Shown here piece by piece: positions 7,855 to 16,096 of a stretch of 34,347 nucleotides of DNA. The notes below the pieces were generated by a model, which saw only the letters and a list, made by a program, of their open reading frames with translations, was not told the origin of the DNA and made no database searches. Position numbers and translations under genes: made by a program. Position 1 is the stretch's first letter; each line of letters starts with the position of its first letter. Origin of the DNA: Sphingomonas sp. (GTDB lineage Bacteria; Pseudomonadota; Alphaproteobacteria; Sphingomonadales; Sphingomonadaceae); NCBI GenBank assembly GCA_013001055.1, contig JABDNH010000018.1:1-34347 (forward strand). The letters run 5' to 3'.

Positions 7855-9563
7855 TGGATATCCTGTCGGTTCTCACATGCGGCAGCGTCGATGATGGTAA
7901 ATCGACACTCCTTGGTCACCTGTTCGCTCTCAACGGTGCAGGTGCGCAAAGCGAAGATTTCGCCAATGCCTTCGACGGCCTCAAAGCCGAACGCGAGCAG
8001 GGTATCACCATCGACATTGCGCACCGCCAGCTCGATCTCGAGGGGCGTCGCATCCGCTTCCTCGATGCACCGGGGCACGAGCAATATGTTCGCAACATGG
8101 TGTCTGGCGCCGCCAACGCCGATGTCGCGCTGCTGATCGTCGATGCCACCAGCGGAATGAGCGACCAGACCCGCCGCCACGCGCGTATGGCGCGTCTTGC
8201 AGGCCTCCGGGAATTCGCACTTGTCGTGACCAAGATGGACGCGGTCGATTACGCGGCTGATGTATTCAAGGCGATTGTTTCAGAATTTTCCGACTTCGCG
8301 CCGACCGCCAATATCGAGCGCTGGACTGCATTGCCGGTTTCGGGGCTTTCGGGCGCAAATCTCAAGGACCCCGATAGCCTTTCCTGGTTCGAAGGACCGA
8401 GTCTCACTCAATGGTTGGAAACCGCGAATGTCGAACAAGAAACCGAGCCCCATTCTCGCGTGCAACTCGTTCAGAAGGACCAAGGTGGCCGGCGCTGGCT
8501 ACTCGGGCCCTTCGCTTTCGAGATCGGGCAAAGCCTGCTGATACAGCCGGCGGCCGCGGAAGCTGTCGTTGCAGAGGTGGGGATAGGCCGGATCCGGCTT
8601 GACCGGGACATCGACTGTGGGCGCGGCGATATTCTTGGCCCGCCGGATGCGCCGCTCGATACCGCCGACCAGGTTGAGGCGTTGCTCGCGTGGCTCGGCG
8701 ACGATCCGCTCGTTCCCGGGCGCCGCTATTCCCTCAAGCTTGGCAGTGCCACGGTCGGCGCACGCGTTCGCGCGCCGCGATATGCAGTGGCGCTGGCCGA
8801 CGGCGTGCGAGTGCCTGCCGAAACCTTGAACACCAACGATATCGGCGTGGCGGAAATCCAGCTGGCGGGCCCGCTCGCCTACGCCACCGGCGACAAGACG
8901 CTCGCCCGCTTCATCCTGATCGACGAGAGCACGGGCGACACCGTGGCCGCAGGCCGCATCGAGCGGCCGTTGAACCGCAACGTTGAGCGCCAACCCCTAA
9001 CCGTCGACCGGTCGCGGCGCGCCGATCTCATGGGGCAAAAGCCGGCCATCATATGGCTCACCGGGCTTTCCGGCGCGGGAAAATCGACCATCGCCAATCT
9101 CGTTGAGGAAGAGTTGGCGCGCCTAGGCAAGCACAGCTTCCTACTCGACGGTGACAATCTCCGGCTCGGACTGAACAGGGACCTCTCCTTCAGTGAAACC
9201 GACCGCATTGAGAATATCCGCCGGGTCGGTGAAGTCGCCAAGCTGATGGCGGACGCGGGCCTCATCGTGCTGACCGCATTCATCAGCCCGTTTCGGGCCG
9301 ATCGCGCCCGCGCGCGACGTGCCGCCGGCGACCACCCTTTCTTCGAGGTCTATATCGACACCCCGCTTGAAGTTGCCGAGGCACGCGATGCTAAAGGCCT
9401 CTATGGAATGGCGCGCGCGGGGAAAATTGCGGATTTCACCGGCATTTCGTCCCCCTACGAACCGCCGGAGGATCCCGATCTGGTCCTACCGGCTGCTGAC
9501 GAAAGCGCGGAGGTGTGCGCCGCGATGGTGGTCGCGCGGCTAAAGGCGGACGGGCTGCTCTAA
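7854..9563 (+). CDS. cysNC: bifunctional sulfate adenylyltransferase subunit 1 / adenylylsulfate kinase (CysN-CysC)
   Basis: A fusion of the GTPase subunit of ATP sulfurylase (residues 1 to about 390) and APS kinase (about 395-569). Together with CysD it converts sulfate to PAPS. CysN part: P-loop GSVDDGKST 10-18, GITIDIAHR 50-58, DAPGH 71-75 and TKMD 126-129. CysC part: Walker A GLSGAGKST 404-412, then DGDNLRLGLNRDLSF, ENIRRVGEVAKLM, FISPFRADR and KGLYGMARAGKI, all canonical. Oddities: the protein is only 569 residues, against about 630 in typical fusions as I recall them. It starts almost at the P-loop, lacks about 17 residues in the switch I region compared with E. coli CysN, has TKMD in place of NKMD, and has a diverged second domain. 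The APS kinase half looks fully functional. The first gene overlaps this one, so cysD-cysNC is an operon. No PAPS or sulfite reductase gene is in view. Confidence 0.92.
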   Translation: MDILSVLTCGSVDDGKSTLLGHLFALNGAGAQSEDFANAFDGLKAEREQGITIDIAHRQLDLEGRRIRFLDAPGHEQYVRNMVSGAANADVALLIVDATSGMSDQTRRHARMARLAGLREFALVVTKMDAVDYAADVFKAIVSEFSDFAPTANIERWTALPVSGLSGANLKDPDSLSWFEGPSLTQWLETANVEQETEPHSRVQLVQKDQGGRRWLLGPFAFEIGQSLLIQPAAAEAVVAEVGIGRIRLDRDIDCGRGDILGPPDAPLDTADQVEALLAWLGDDPLVPGRRYSLKLGSATVGARVRAPRYAVALADGVRVPAETLNTNDIGVAEIQLAGPLAYATGDKTLARFILIDESTGDTVAAGRIERPLNRNVERQPLTVDRSRRADLMGQKPAIIWLTGLSGAGKSTIANLVEEELARLGKHSFLLDGDNLRLGLNRDLSFSETDRIENIRRVGEVAKLMADAGLIVLTAFISPFRADRARARRAAGDHPFFEVYIDTPLEVAEARDAKGLYGMARAGKIADFTGISSPYEPPEDPDLVLPAADESAEVCAAMVVARLKADGLL

Positions 9564-9605
9564 AACCCCTTCACGCCGCGCCTGCCATGGGCCATGGAGG
9601 CGCGC

Positions 9606-10439
9606 ATGAGCAAAGACGCATGGAACATCTTTTGGCGGCACGGTCTTGGCGACGGTGCCTGCCTGCCTGGCGCGGTCGACGCCAATACGCGGCTGCAGCA
9701 ATATTGGACGACCTTCGCGGGCAATTTCGAGGCGCCATCGCATGTCGTCGACCTCGCTTGCGGCGGCGGGATCGTTGCACGGCGCCTGGCTGAATCGAAC
9801 GATCAGATCAGCGTGACGGGTGTCGATTATGCCGACGTGCCCGCCACCGACCAGGACCGAGTCGAGCTTAAATCAGGCGTCGACATGGCCAAGATGCCAT
9901 TTGACGATGCCAGCTTCGATGGCGCCGTCAGCCAGTTCGGCGTCGAATATGGCGATGCCGGGAAGGTCGGTAACGAACTTGCCCGCGTCTTGCGCCCCGG
10001 CGCCCCGTTCGCGTTCATCATTCACCATGGCGAAAGCGCAGTGGTCGCCAATAACGCCGCGCGCGCCAAGGTGCTTGACGCGGTAACTGCTGACAATGTG
10101 CGCGAAGTCTATGTCGCAGGCGACAGACAGGCGCTTGCCAAGGCAATGTTCGACATTCGGCTCCACGCCGATCGCAAGGATGTGGTCGACGAGATCGCCC
10201 GCGGCCTTGGCCAATCGATGATCAATGCGACGGGCGACCGCGCCGAAGCCTGGACCGAGTTCGAGCGCCTGGCCAATGGCGAACGCGCAATCTTGGGTGC
10301 GCTGCACAAGGCTGCCGTCGACAAGCCTGAAGCCTGGCTCGACCAACTGGGCACCGCGTTCGAAGCCGAAGGCATTTCCGTATTTCGCGATTCCCGCGAT
10401 GCCCCGATTGCCTGGTCTATCTTCGGGCGCCGCGCCTAG
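9606..10439 (+). CDS. class I SAM-dependent methyltransferase
   Basis: 277 residues from the ATG at 9606. GGAGG a few bases upstream favours this start over the ATG at 9594, which lies before that site. The Rossmann-type SAM-binding motif I is VVDLACGGGIVARRL near residues 47-61. It is followed by VTGVDYAD (motif II acidic end), the MPFDDASFDGAVSQFGVEY motif and the LARVLRPGAPFAFIIHH segment, all typical of the Methyltransf_11/25 type. The substrate is not recognisable. It begins 42 bp after cysNC on the same strand, so it may belong to that operon and act on the same product, but that is inference. Its end faces the small secreted-protein pair with only 6 bp between stops. Confidence 0.8.
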   Translation: MSKDAWNIFWRHGLGDGACLPGAVDANTRLQQYWTTFAGNFEAPSHVVDLACGGGIVARRLAESNDQISVTGVDYADVPATDQDRVELKSGVDMAKMPFDDASFDGAVSQFGVEYGDAGKVGNELARVLRPGAPFAFIIHHGESAVVANNAARAKVLDAVTADNVREVYVAGDRQALAKAMFDIRLHADRKDVVDEIARGLGQSMINATGDRAEAWTEFERLANGERAILGALHKAAVDKPEAWLDQLGTAFEAEGISVFRDSRDAPIAWSIFGRRA

Positions 10440-10445
10440 CGCCGG

Positions 10446-10760
10446 CTAGTTACAGGCCCCCGAAGCCGCATTGCCGGCGCAAGGCTTGCGCTGGACACGA
10501 TCGAGCGTGTCTTGCGTGTCCTTTTCCATTAAGTCCCACTCTGCCTTCGTCTTGCAGATCTGCCGTGCGCGCAATCGCGTACCTGTCGGCGGCGGAAATT
10601 TCTTGCAGACCATTACGTTGCGATCTGCCTGCCCGGCTTCGATCTGCATGCGCTCGGAAGCAGCAGCTGCAGCAGCTTCTTCTTCCGGTCCTGACGCCGC
10701 CATAGTCGTGATGGCGGTCACCGGCAGCACAAGGTAGAGCATCGTCCTCTGGATCTTCAT
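10446..10760 (-). CDS. small secreted protein, CKKFPPPTGTR family (copy 2)
   Basis: 104 residues from the ATG at 10760, which has a GGAGGGGC ribosome binding site upstream; the longer open frame before it is not natural sequence. The N-terminus (MKIQRTMLYLVLPVTAITTM) is a signal peptide. The mature part has an alanine/glutamate stretch, then DRNVMVCKKFPPPTGTR, RQICKTKAEWD and a basic helix DTLDRVQRKPC. Two cysteines about 19 residues apart frame the PPPTGTR segment. The C-terminal extension adds two more cysteines (KPCAGNAASGACN). It is the second gene of a tandem pair and is clearly paralogous to the gene at 10786-11070. I recognise related C-x(n)-TG(S/T)R-x(n)-C-x-T/S-x-x-EW proteins as common in alphaproteobacteria, but no function is known to me. 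Periplasmic location is inferred from the signal peptide. Confidence 0.75.
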   Translation of the reverse strand: MKIQRTMLYLVLPVTAITTMAASGPEEEAAAAAASERMQIEAGQADRNVMVCKKFPPPTGTRLRARQICKTKAEWDLMEKDTQDTLDRVQRKPCAGNAASGACN

Positions 10761-11009
10761 ACCAGAAGCCCCTCCGTGAAAATGGCTACTGTGCGCGAGT
10801 ATCCCGCTGCACGCGATCGAGCGTGTCGTAGCGATCCTTGTCGAGCATATCCCATTCTGCCTTGCTCTTGCAGACCTGGCGCTTGCGCGCAGCACGTGTG
10901 CCCGTGGGCGGCGGGAATTTCTTGCAGATCATCACGTTGCGATCGTTCTTGCCCGCTTCTTCCTTCATTTTCTCGGCCGCGGCTGCGGCTGCAGCCTCTT
11001 CATCGGGCC
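10498..11009. repeat. degenerate direct repeat (tandem gene duplication), period 316 bp
   Basis: Segments such as CGATCGAGCGTGTC (10498 and 10814) and the CTGCCTT...CTTGCAGA stretch (10541 and 10857) recur with an offset of 316 bp. They reflect duplication of the small secreted-protein gene. The copies have diverged in sequence but kept frame and order. Confidence 0.7.
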
Positions 11010-11070
11010 CAGCGGCCGCGATCATCAGCGGCGCTGCCACGACACAGGCGATCAGATTGATAAGCTTCAT
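10786..11070 (-). CDS. small secreted protein, CKKFPPPTGTR family (copy 1)
   Basis: 94 residues from the ATG at 11070, preceded by GAGGGA. The signal peptide is roughly MKLINLIACVVAAPLMIAAA. The mature part matches the downstream copy almost position by position: PDEEAAAAAAAEKM, NDRNVMICKKFPPPTGTR, RQVCKSKAEWD and DTLDRVQRD. It lacks the two extra C-terminal cysteines of its partner. The two genes are 25 bp apart on the same strand and are probably one transcript, this copy first. Function is unknown. The strict conservation of DRNVM(I/V)CKKFPPPTGTR between copies suggests that segment is the working part. Confidence 0.75.
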   Translation of the reverse strand: MKLINLIACVVAAPLMIAAAGPDEEAAAAAAAEKMKEEAGKNDRNVMICKKFPPPTGTRAARKRQVCKSKAEWDMLDKDRYDTLDRVQRDTRAQ

Positions 11071-11261
11071 TACTAGTCTCCCTCTTGGCGGCACCAACTC
11101 ATTTCCGCCGTCCGGCTTCGTCATTCCAGTGCAGACCAAGCCGAAATCGCGGATTTAAGATACTGTTTTCACCCCATTTCGTCCAGCGCATCGCGAGGCC
11201 ATTGGTAGAAAAGCAATACCGCTTTACTTGCCGCCACATGAATTACACTGTCCTTTGCAAC

Positions 11262-12698
11262 ATGACACCGGCTGAAGACAGACTGAACGATGCGCTACGC
11301 CGCGATGATGAGGCTGCAGTCGCCGAACTGCTTCAGCAGGCTATCGAAGCTCCGCCGGCGCGTCTCCAGCCATGGATAGATGCGGCGCGTAGCATCGACA
11401 GAAGCGATCTTGGTGCAAAGCTTCTTGAGGCAAGTGAACCAAATGCGCAGCGTCGATTTGCGGCCCTCCAATTATGGTCCGAAACCGGGCGCGCGGTTGC
11501 CGCCAAGATGGCCCACCTACTGAAAGATGCACCCGCCGATGATCCGCGACGGCTCCAGTTGGCTGGCGCGCTCGAGCTGGAAGGTGACGCCGCAGCAGCG
11601 ATCGCCATGCTGGCAGAATTTCTCGAACAAGCACCGGGGTGGCTTGCGGGCCAGCAGGCCTTGGCACAGCTCCGCTGGACACAGGGAGACGACGCCCCGC
11701 TTGCCAGCTTCGATGCAGCGGTGGCGCAGCAGCAACAGAACGAAGCCCTGCACGCGGCCTGGCTCAGCACGGTCAAAGCGATGGAGGCGCATGACCGGCT
11801 CCCCGCGGACATTGGCGTGGCTATGGAGCGCTTTGGCCAATCGGGTCTGATCGCGATGGTCGCCGCCGATGGTTATAGCGAGCTTGGCATGGCACAAGAG
11901 GCCGACGTCCTGTTCGGTGCACTGGCAAAAATCGAGAACCCCGACTTCGACGCCACGCGGGCGCGCCATGCCATGCGATACGGCCGACCGGACCTTGCAG
12001 CGCGCTTTGCCGCGCCGGGCGCCGCGCGTCACAACCACGGCGAATGCTGGGCCTGGCTAGGCGCAGCGCTGCGCGCGTCCGACGATCCACGCTCCGACTG
12101 GTTTCACCGGGGCGCCAGCCTGTTCGCTGAACATTCCATCGACCTGACCGACGCAGACCGCGTGGAATTGGCGGCGCATCTTGGCGCCTTGCATAAGGGT
12201 TCGGCGCCGCCGCTAGGGCAAAGCCCGCGCGGGGGTACGCAAACGATGGGACCGTTGCTCAAGCGCCGCGAAGCGCCAATCATCGGATTGCGCCGTGCCG
12301 TTCGTAGCGCCGTGCGCGGCTTTATCGAGGCGCTACCACCGACAGAACAGGAACATCCCTTCCTGTCGCGACCGCGCCAATCTTTTCGCTTCGAAGGAAG
12401 CTGGTCGATACGTTTGCGCCCGCAAGGGCATCACGTCGCGCATATCCATAGCCATGGCTGGATCAGCTCGGCGCTTTACGTCGATCTTCCCGAAGAGGTA
12501 GCCGGCAATGCCGACCGCAAAGGCTGGCTGCAAATCGGTGCGCCCCCCAGCTGGGTGAAGGGCGCCATGCCGCCGATCGATCATATCGAACCCGCGCCGC
12601 TCAAGCTGGCGCTATTTCCGTCGATATTCTGGCACGGCACCGTGCCATTCGATGCCGGTGAACGACTGACCGTCGCGTTCGACGTCGTCCCGCGCTGA
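11262..12698 (+). CDS. TPR-containing putative 2OG-Fe(II) oxygenase
   Basis: 478 residues from the ATG at 11262. An ATG at 11238 is also possible, and neither has a clear Shine-Dalgarno sequence. Residues 1-330 are an alanine-rich helical TPR-like region. The C-terminal about 110 residues fit the putative 2OG-Fe(II) oxygenase type: SFRFEGSWSIRLRPQGHH, then HIHSHGWISSALYVDLPE with His394, His396 and His398, and LALFPSIFWHGTVPF with His458 followed by ERLTVAFDV. Such proteins would hydroxylate a peptide or small molecule using iron and 2-oxoglutarate. The metal ligand set here (no obvious HxD) is only approximate, so activity is uncertain. It converges on the large TonB-dependent receptor across a shared terminator. 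In sphingomonads and caulobacters such oxygenases commonly accompany TonB receptors, which hints at a joint uptake or modification role. Confidence 0.7.
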   Translation: MTPAEDRLNDALRRDDEAAVAELLQQAIEAPPARLQPWIDAARSIDRSDLGAKLLEASEPNAQRRFAALQLWSETGRAVAAKMAHLLKDAPADDPRRLQLAGALELEGDAAAAIAMLAEFLEQAPGWLAGQQALAQLRWTQGDDAPLASFDAAVAQQQQNEALHAAWLSTVKAMEAHDRLPADIGVAMERFGQSGLIAMVAADGYSELGMAQEADVLFGALAKIENPDFDATRARHAMRYGRPDLAARFAAPGAARHNHGECWAWLGAALRASDDPRSDWFHRGASLFAEHSIDLTDADRVELAAHLGALHKGSAPPLGQSPRGGTQTMGPLLKRREAPIIGLRRAVRSAVRGFIEALPPTEQEHPFLSRPRQSFRFEGSWSIRLRPQGHHVAHIHSHGWISSALYVDLPEEVAGNADRKGWLQIGAPPSWVKGAMPPIDHIEPAPLKLALFPSIFWHGTVPFDAGERLTVAFDVVPR

Positions 12699-12752
12699 AG
12701 CCTGGCATTCACACCGCCGACATCGACCATTCGTCGTTTGCGCATAAGAAAA

Positions 12753-12777
12753 GGGCGGAGCCGCAAGGCCCCGCCCT
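12753..12777. terminator. bidirectional intrinsic terminator
   Basis: GGGCGG (12753-12758) pairs with CCGCCC (12771-12776). An inner GCC/GGC stem and GCAA loop lie inside, with a single A-C mismatch between the two stems. TCTCTTTCTT follows on the + strand and CTTTTCTT on the - strand. It sits between two convergent genes, so it can end both transcripts. Confidence 0.8.
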
Positions 12778-12797
12778 CTCTTTCTTCGAACGTCCGC

Positions 12798-15700
12798 TTA
12801 GAAGCTAAGCGAAGCGTTGATGAAGATGTAACGGCCAACCGGGTCGTAGGTACCGGCCCAGGTGTTGGCGTTATCGGTACCGAAGGCCGACGTGATGATC
12901 GGCGGATCGGTGTCGAGGATGTTGTTCACACCGATGCGGAAGCCGAACTCGTCGGTCACATCGAAGTTAACGCTCGCATCGAAGAAGCTGTACGCATCGA
13001 TGTTGACGTCCGACACACCGTCGCCCGAGAACTGGCGATCGGGATCGTCGATGAACGTATCGTTCTCGACTTCACCGATATAACGCCAGCGGAACGAGAG
13101 GCCGACACCGCTATCGAAGTTGTAGGCCGCACGAAGCGTGTGGCGCCACTCCGGCGTCGGGAAGCCACAGAACGAACCGTGGTAGCCAACGCAATCCGTG
13201 ATGCCGTCGCCGCCTTCAGCAGCAACACCCACGTCGGTGTAGCTTTCCAGCAGGTACGTACCGGCCAGGTCGAGGTTCAGACGACCCGGGCCAACGCTAC
13301 GGTTGTAGCTGAGGCCGACGTCCACACCTTCGGTGCCGAGACCACCGATGTTCTGCTGCGTCGCCACGATGAAGCCCTGCTGACCAGCCCAGAGGCTGCC
13401 CGAGGCAGGCGAACGCGTGACGAGCGAACAGAAGTCGGGGTTAGCCGTGGTCGCGCACTGACGAAGGATCGTTTCCGGAGCGATGTTGGTAATCGCACCT
13501 TCGACGTCGATCTGGAAGTAGTCGACCGTGGCAACGAAGCCCGGCAGGAAGTCGCCGCCCTGGAGCACGACACCAACCGTGTAGGTATCGGCCGTTTCCG
13601 GATCGACGTTCGGGTTACCACCATAGATGGCGTTGTACTGGTCGGCCGGCGAAAGCGCGATCGAACCATACTGCGCCGCGGTCACACCGGTGTTCTGACA
13701 CTGGGCCAGCGTGAATTCCGGCGTTGCGCCACCGCAGGGATCGGTACCCGACCACAGACCAAGCGACTGCGGGGTGAACAGCTCGAGGATGTTCGCCGCA
13801 CGAACCGCGCGGTTGTAACCACCACGGATCTTCAGCTCGGGGACCGGCGCCAGTTCGGCAGCGATCTTGTAGGTGTCGGTTTCCGCACCCGTCGAGTAGC
13901 TCGAGAAGCGATAACCGGCTTCGATCGAGAAGCGGTCGACTACGCCATCGACGATGATCGGCAGCAGAAGCTCGGCGAAGATGTCCTGAACTTCGAAGCT
14001 ACCTTCGACCGACGGCGATGCACCGCCCTGACCGGTAAGGTCACCCGTTTCGAACACGACGTCCGAGTCGAGGTTGAGCAGTTCGGTACGGTGTTCCGCA
14101 CCGATGACCGCCGTGACCGGCTCGATCGGCGAGATGTTGAAGAGTTCGCCGGTGAGGTAACCGGTAACCACGAATTCTTCGGTTTCGCCGGTCTGCACGC
14201 CCGGGATCGACACATAGTTGAGTGCACCCTGGGTGATACCGTTACGCGGATCGTTGACGAGGCCCGAACCCTGGAACGGGTTGTAGGGCACACAGCCATT
14301 GGCGCGAGCCGTCGGATCGGCGCAGACCACCTGACCGTCAACTTCGATGGCCTGGACTGCCTGACGCAGACGCGAAGCCGAGAAGTCGTTGGTGTAGGCG
14401 TTCTTGTAGATGGTCGTACCGAACTGGGCACTCACATCGTAGCTGAAGCGATCCGTGATGTCGCCGCGGACGCCACCAACGGCGCGATAGCCGGTGTGAC
14501 GCAGGTCAGCGTTACGCTCACCACCTTCGACGTTACGCTTACCGAAGTAGAGCGGAACCACGCCGTCGGCATCGGGGTCACCGCGATCGGCGTCACCGTC
14601 GATCAGGCCGCAAAGCGTTGCCGCCTGCGCGTCGTTGAGCAGCGCGCTGCGCGTTTCAACTTCGGGCGTTGCCGGATTGTCGCCGCAGACGATCGGATAC
14701 GGTTCGAAGAAGAACGTGCCCGATTCGGCGATACGACCGTTCGAACGGTCATCCATGAACATGAACTCGGCGTAGGCTTCGACGTTTTCCGAAATTTCGT
14801 AATTCGCGAAGGCACCAGCCGTCCAACGCGTGTTGTCACGCTGGAAGAAGTTCACCGGAGCATAGTTGTACGGAACGAACGTACCCGAGAAGTCGTCCGA
14901 ACCGTCACCGACGAGCGAACCGAACAGCGAGAAGGCCGGATCCGAGATCGTGGTGTTGATGGCGTTCGAGGAACCACCGCAACGCCACGTGCCCGAGCTC
15001 AGACGCTGCGTGGCGCAGGCCGAGTGATCGCGCGCGCCCTGGATGATGGGCTCGATGTCGCGATAGCCGACATAGGCAACAACGTTACCGCGGCCGTCAT
15101 CGAAACCGGCACCGATCGACAGCTGGGCGTCAAAGGTGGCGCCGTCAACGACGTTGCCATTGGGAATGTCGAAGCCGCGTGCATCAAGCATGTCGCGGAT
15201 CGTCGGATTGGGGCCATCGGGATCGAGGACCGTGTCGTTGTCGTTATTGTGCTGGTAGACACCGTAGGTGACGTCCAGCTGCACACCTTCAAAGTCGGTG
15301 TCCATGATGAAGTTGACAACGCCGGCCACAGCGTCGGCACCGTAGGTCGACGATGCACCACCGGTCAGAACTTCGACACGCTCGACGAGCGCGGCCGGGA
15401 TCTGGTTAAGGTCGGCCACGGGAAGGAACGGGTCACCCGGCTGGAGGCGACGGCCGTTGACCAGGACCAGGGTCCGGGCGGTGCCGAGGCCACGCAGGTT
15501 GACGGTTGCCGTACCAGTCGCACCGTTCGAAACGAACGCGGTCTGACCCGGCGTCACCTGCGGCAGCGAGTTGACGAGATCTTCAAGGCGGGTCGTACCA
15601 ACGGACGCGATCGCTTCATTGCTAACCACGGTAACCGGGCTAGCGCTCTCCACGTTCGGACGCGCAATACGCGTACCCGTGACGATGATGTCGCCCTGGG

Positions 15701-15854
15701 TTTCTTGGCCCAGTGCGCCAACTTCAGGATCGGTACCTTCGACCGGACCCGAAGCGTCATCCATGTCCTGATCCTGCGCAAATGCAGGAGCGGTAAATGC
15801 CATCGAGGCAATTACCGTACTCGCAAGCAGCGAGTTCTTGCTAAACTTCTTCAT
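12798..15854 (-). CDS. TonB-dependent outer membrane receptor
   Basis: 1018 residues from the ATG at 15854, which has AAGGGGAA just upstream. The open frame above it is not signal-peptide-like. The signal peptide runs MKKFSKNSLLAS to TAPAFA, cleaved before QDQD. A TonB-box-like DIIVTGTRI lies near residues 55-63. The plug domain follows (SPVTVVSNEAI, NLRGLGTARTLVLVNGRRL, VERVEVLTGGASSTYGADAVAGVVNFI), then a large beta-barrel ending in the usual aromatic terminus NASLSF. It imports a scarce nutrient across the outer membrane using TonB/ExbBD energy; the substrate cannot be named, and the barrel length and plug style are those of the large sphingomonad/caulobacter receptors. Cysteine pairs in the extracellular-loop regions suggest disulfides. 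The whole gene avoids TTA, CTA and TCA codons, which leaves a 1070-codon antisense frame open. Its leader (15855-15920) contains two small inverted repeats. Confidence 0.93.
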   Translation of the reverse strand: MKKFSKNSLLASTVIASMAFTAPAFAQDQDMDDASGPVEGTDPEVGALGQETQGDIIVTGTRIARPNVESASPVTVVSNEAIASVGTTRLEDLVNSLPQVTPGQTAFVSNGATGTATVNLRGLGTARTLVLVNGRRLQPGDPFLPVADLNQIPAALVERVEVLTGGASSTYGADAVAGVVNFIMDTDFEGVQLDVTYGVYQHNNDNDTVLDPDGPNPTIRDMLDARGFDIPNGNVVDGATFDAQLSIGAGFDDGRGNVVAYVGYRDIEPIIQGARDHSACATQRLSSGTWRCGGSSNAINTTISDPAFSLFGSLVGDGSDDFSGTFVPYNYAPVNFFQRDNTRWTAGAFANYEISENVEAYAEFMFMDDRSNGRIAESGTFFFEPYPIVCGDNPATPEVETRSALLNDAQAATLCGLIDGDADRGDPDADGVVPLYFGKRNVEGGERNADLRHTGYRAVGGVRGDITDRFSYDVSAQFGTTIYKNAYTNDFSASRLRQAVQAIEVDGQVVCADPTARANGCVPYNPFQGSGLVNDPRNGITQGALNYVSIPGVQTGETEEFVVTGYLTGELFNISPIEPVTAVIGAEHRTELLNLDSDVVFETGDLTGQGGASPSVEGSFEVQDIFAELLLPIIVDGVVDRFSIEAGYRFSSYSTGAETDTYKIAAELAPVPELKIRGGYNRAVRAANILELFTPQSLGLWSGTDPCGGATPEFTLAQCQNTGVTAAQYGSIALSPADQYNAIYGGNPNVDPETADTYTVGVVLQGGDFLPGFVATVDYFQIDVEGAITNIAPETILRQCATTANPDFCSLVTRSPASGSLWAGQQGFIVATQQNIGGLGTEGVDVGLSYNRSVGPGRLNLDLAGTYLLESYTDVGVAAEGGDGITDCVGYHGSFCGFPTPEWRHTLRAAYNFDSGVGLSFRWRYIGEVENDTFIDDPDRQFSGDGVSDVNIDAYSFFDASVNFDVTDEFGFRIGVNNILDTDPPIITSAFGTDNANTWAGTYDPVGRYIFINASLSF

Positions 15855-16025
15855 TATGTTCCCCTTCGTATATGCGCCCCGAAGCGCATGAAGCATCACA
15901 TACCGGAAACCCATTCCGGCATCGGGCCACGTCTAAGAGAAACAGCATGACCGACGCAATGCTAGTGAAGCCCTGCGAAGATATTCGTGACGAACCTGTG
16001 ACTTTTCGACCACAACGCCTTTTTT

Positions 16026-16055
16026 CGCCCGATTTTCGCCCAAATCGGGCGTTTT
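16026..16055 (+). terminator. orphan intrinsic-terminator-like hairpin
   Basis: CGCCCGATTT (16026-16035), loop TCGCCC, then AAATCGGGCG (16042-16051) and TTTT. This is a 10-bp perfect stem with a short T-tail on the + strand. No + strand protein gene ends before it; it lies in the gap between two divergent genes. It may end an unannotated short RNA or act as an insulating or attenuator hairpin. The rest of 15855-16145 holds two small inverted repeats (15872-15889 and 15903-15919) and no gene I can support. Confidence 0.5.
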
Positions 16056-16096
16056 CCTAGAGCTATGGCCGTTTACGCTTGCTGCGTCGCGTGCGC

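Noticed and set aside
9594-9605. An earlier ATG for the methyltransferase
   Set aside because: The GGAGG ribosome binding site lies between it and the ATG at 9606, so the later start is the better choice.
12738-15950. A 1070-codon open frame on the + strand covering the TonB receptor gene
   Set aside because: It is aligned codon-for-codon with the receptor, whose signal peptide, plug and C-terminal Phe are clear. The antisense protein is Arg/Val/Asp-rich with no recognisable domain. It stays open because the receptor avoids TTA, CTA and TCA codons.
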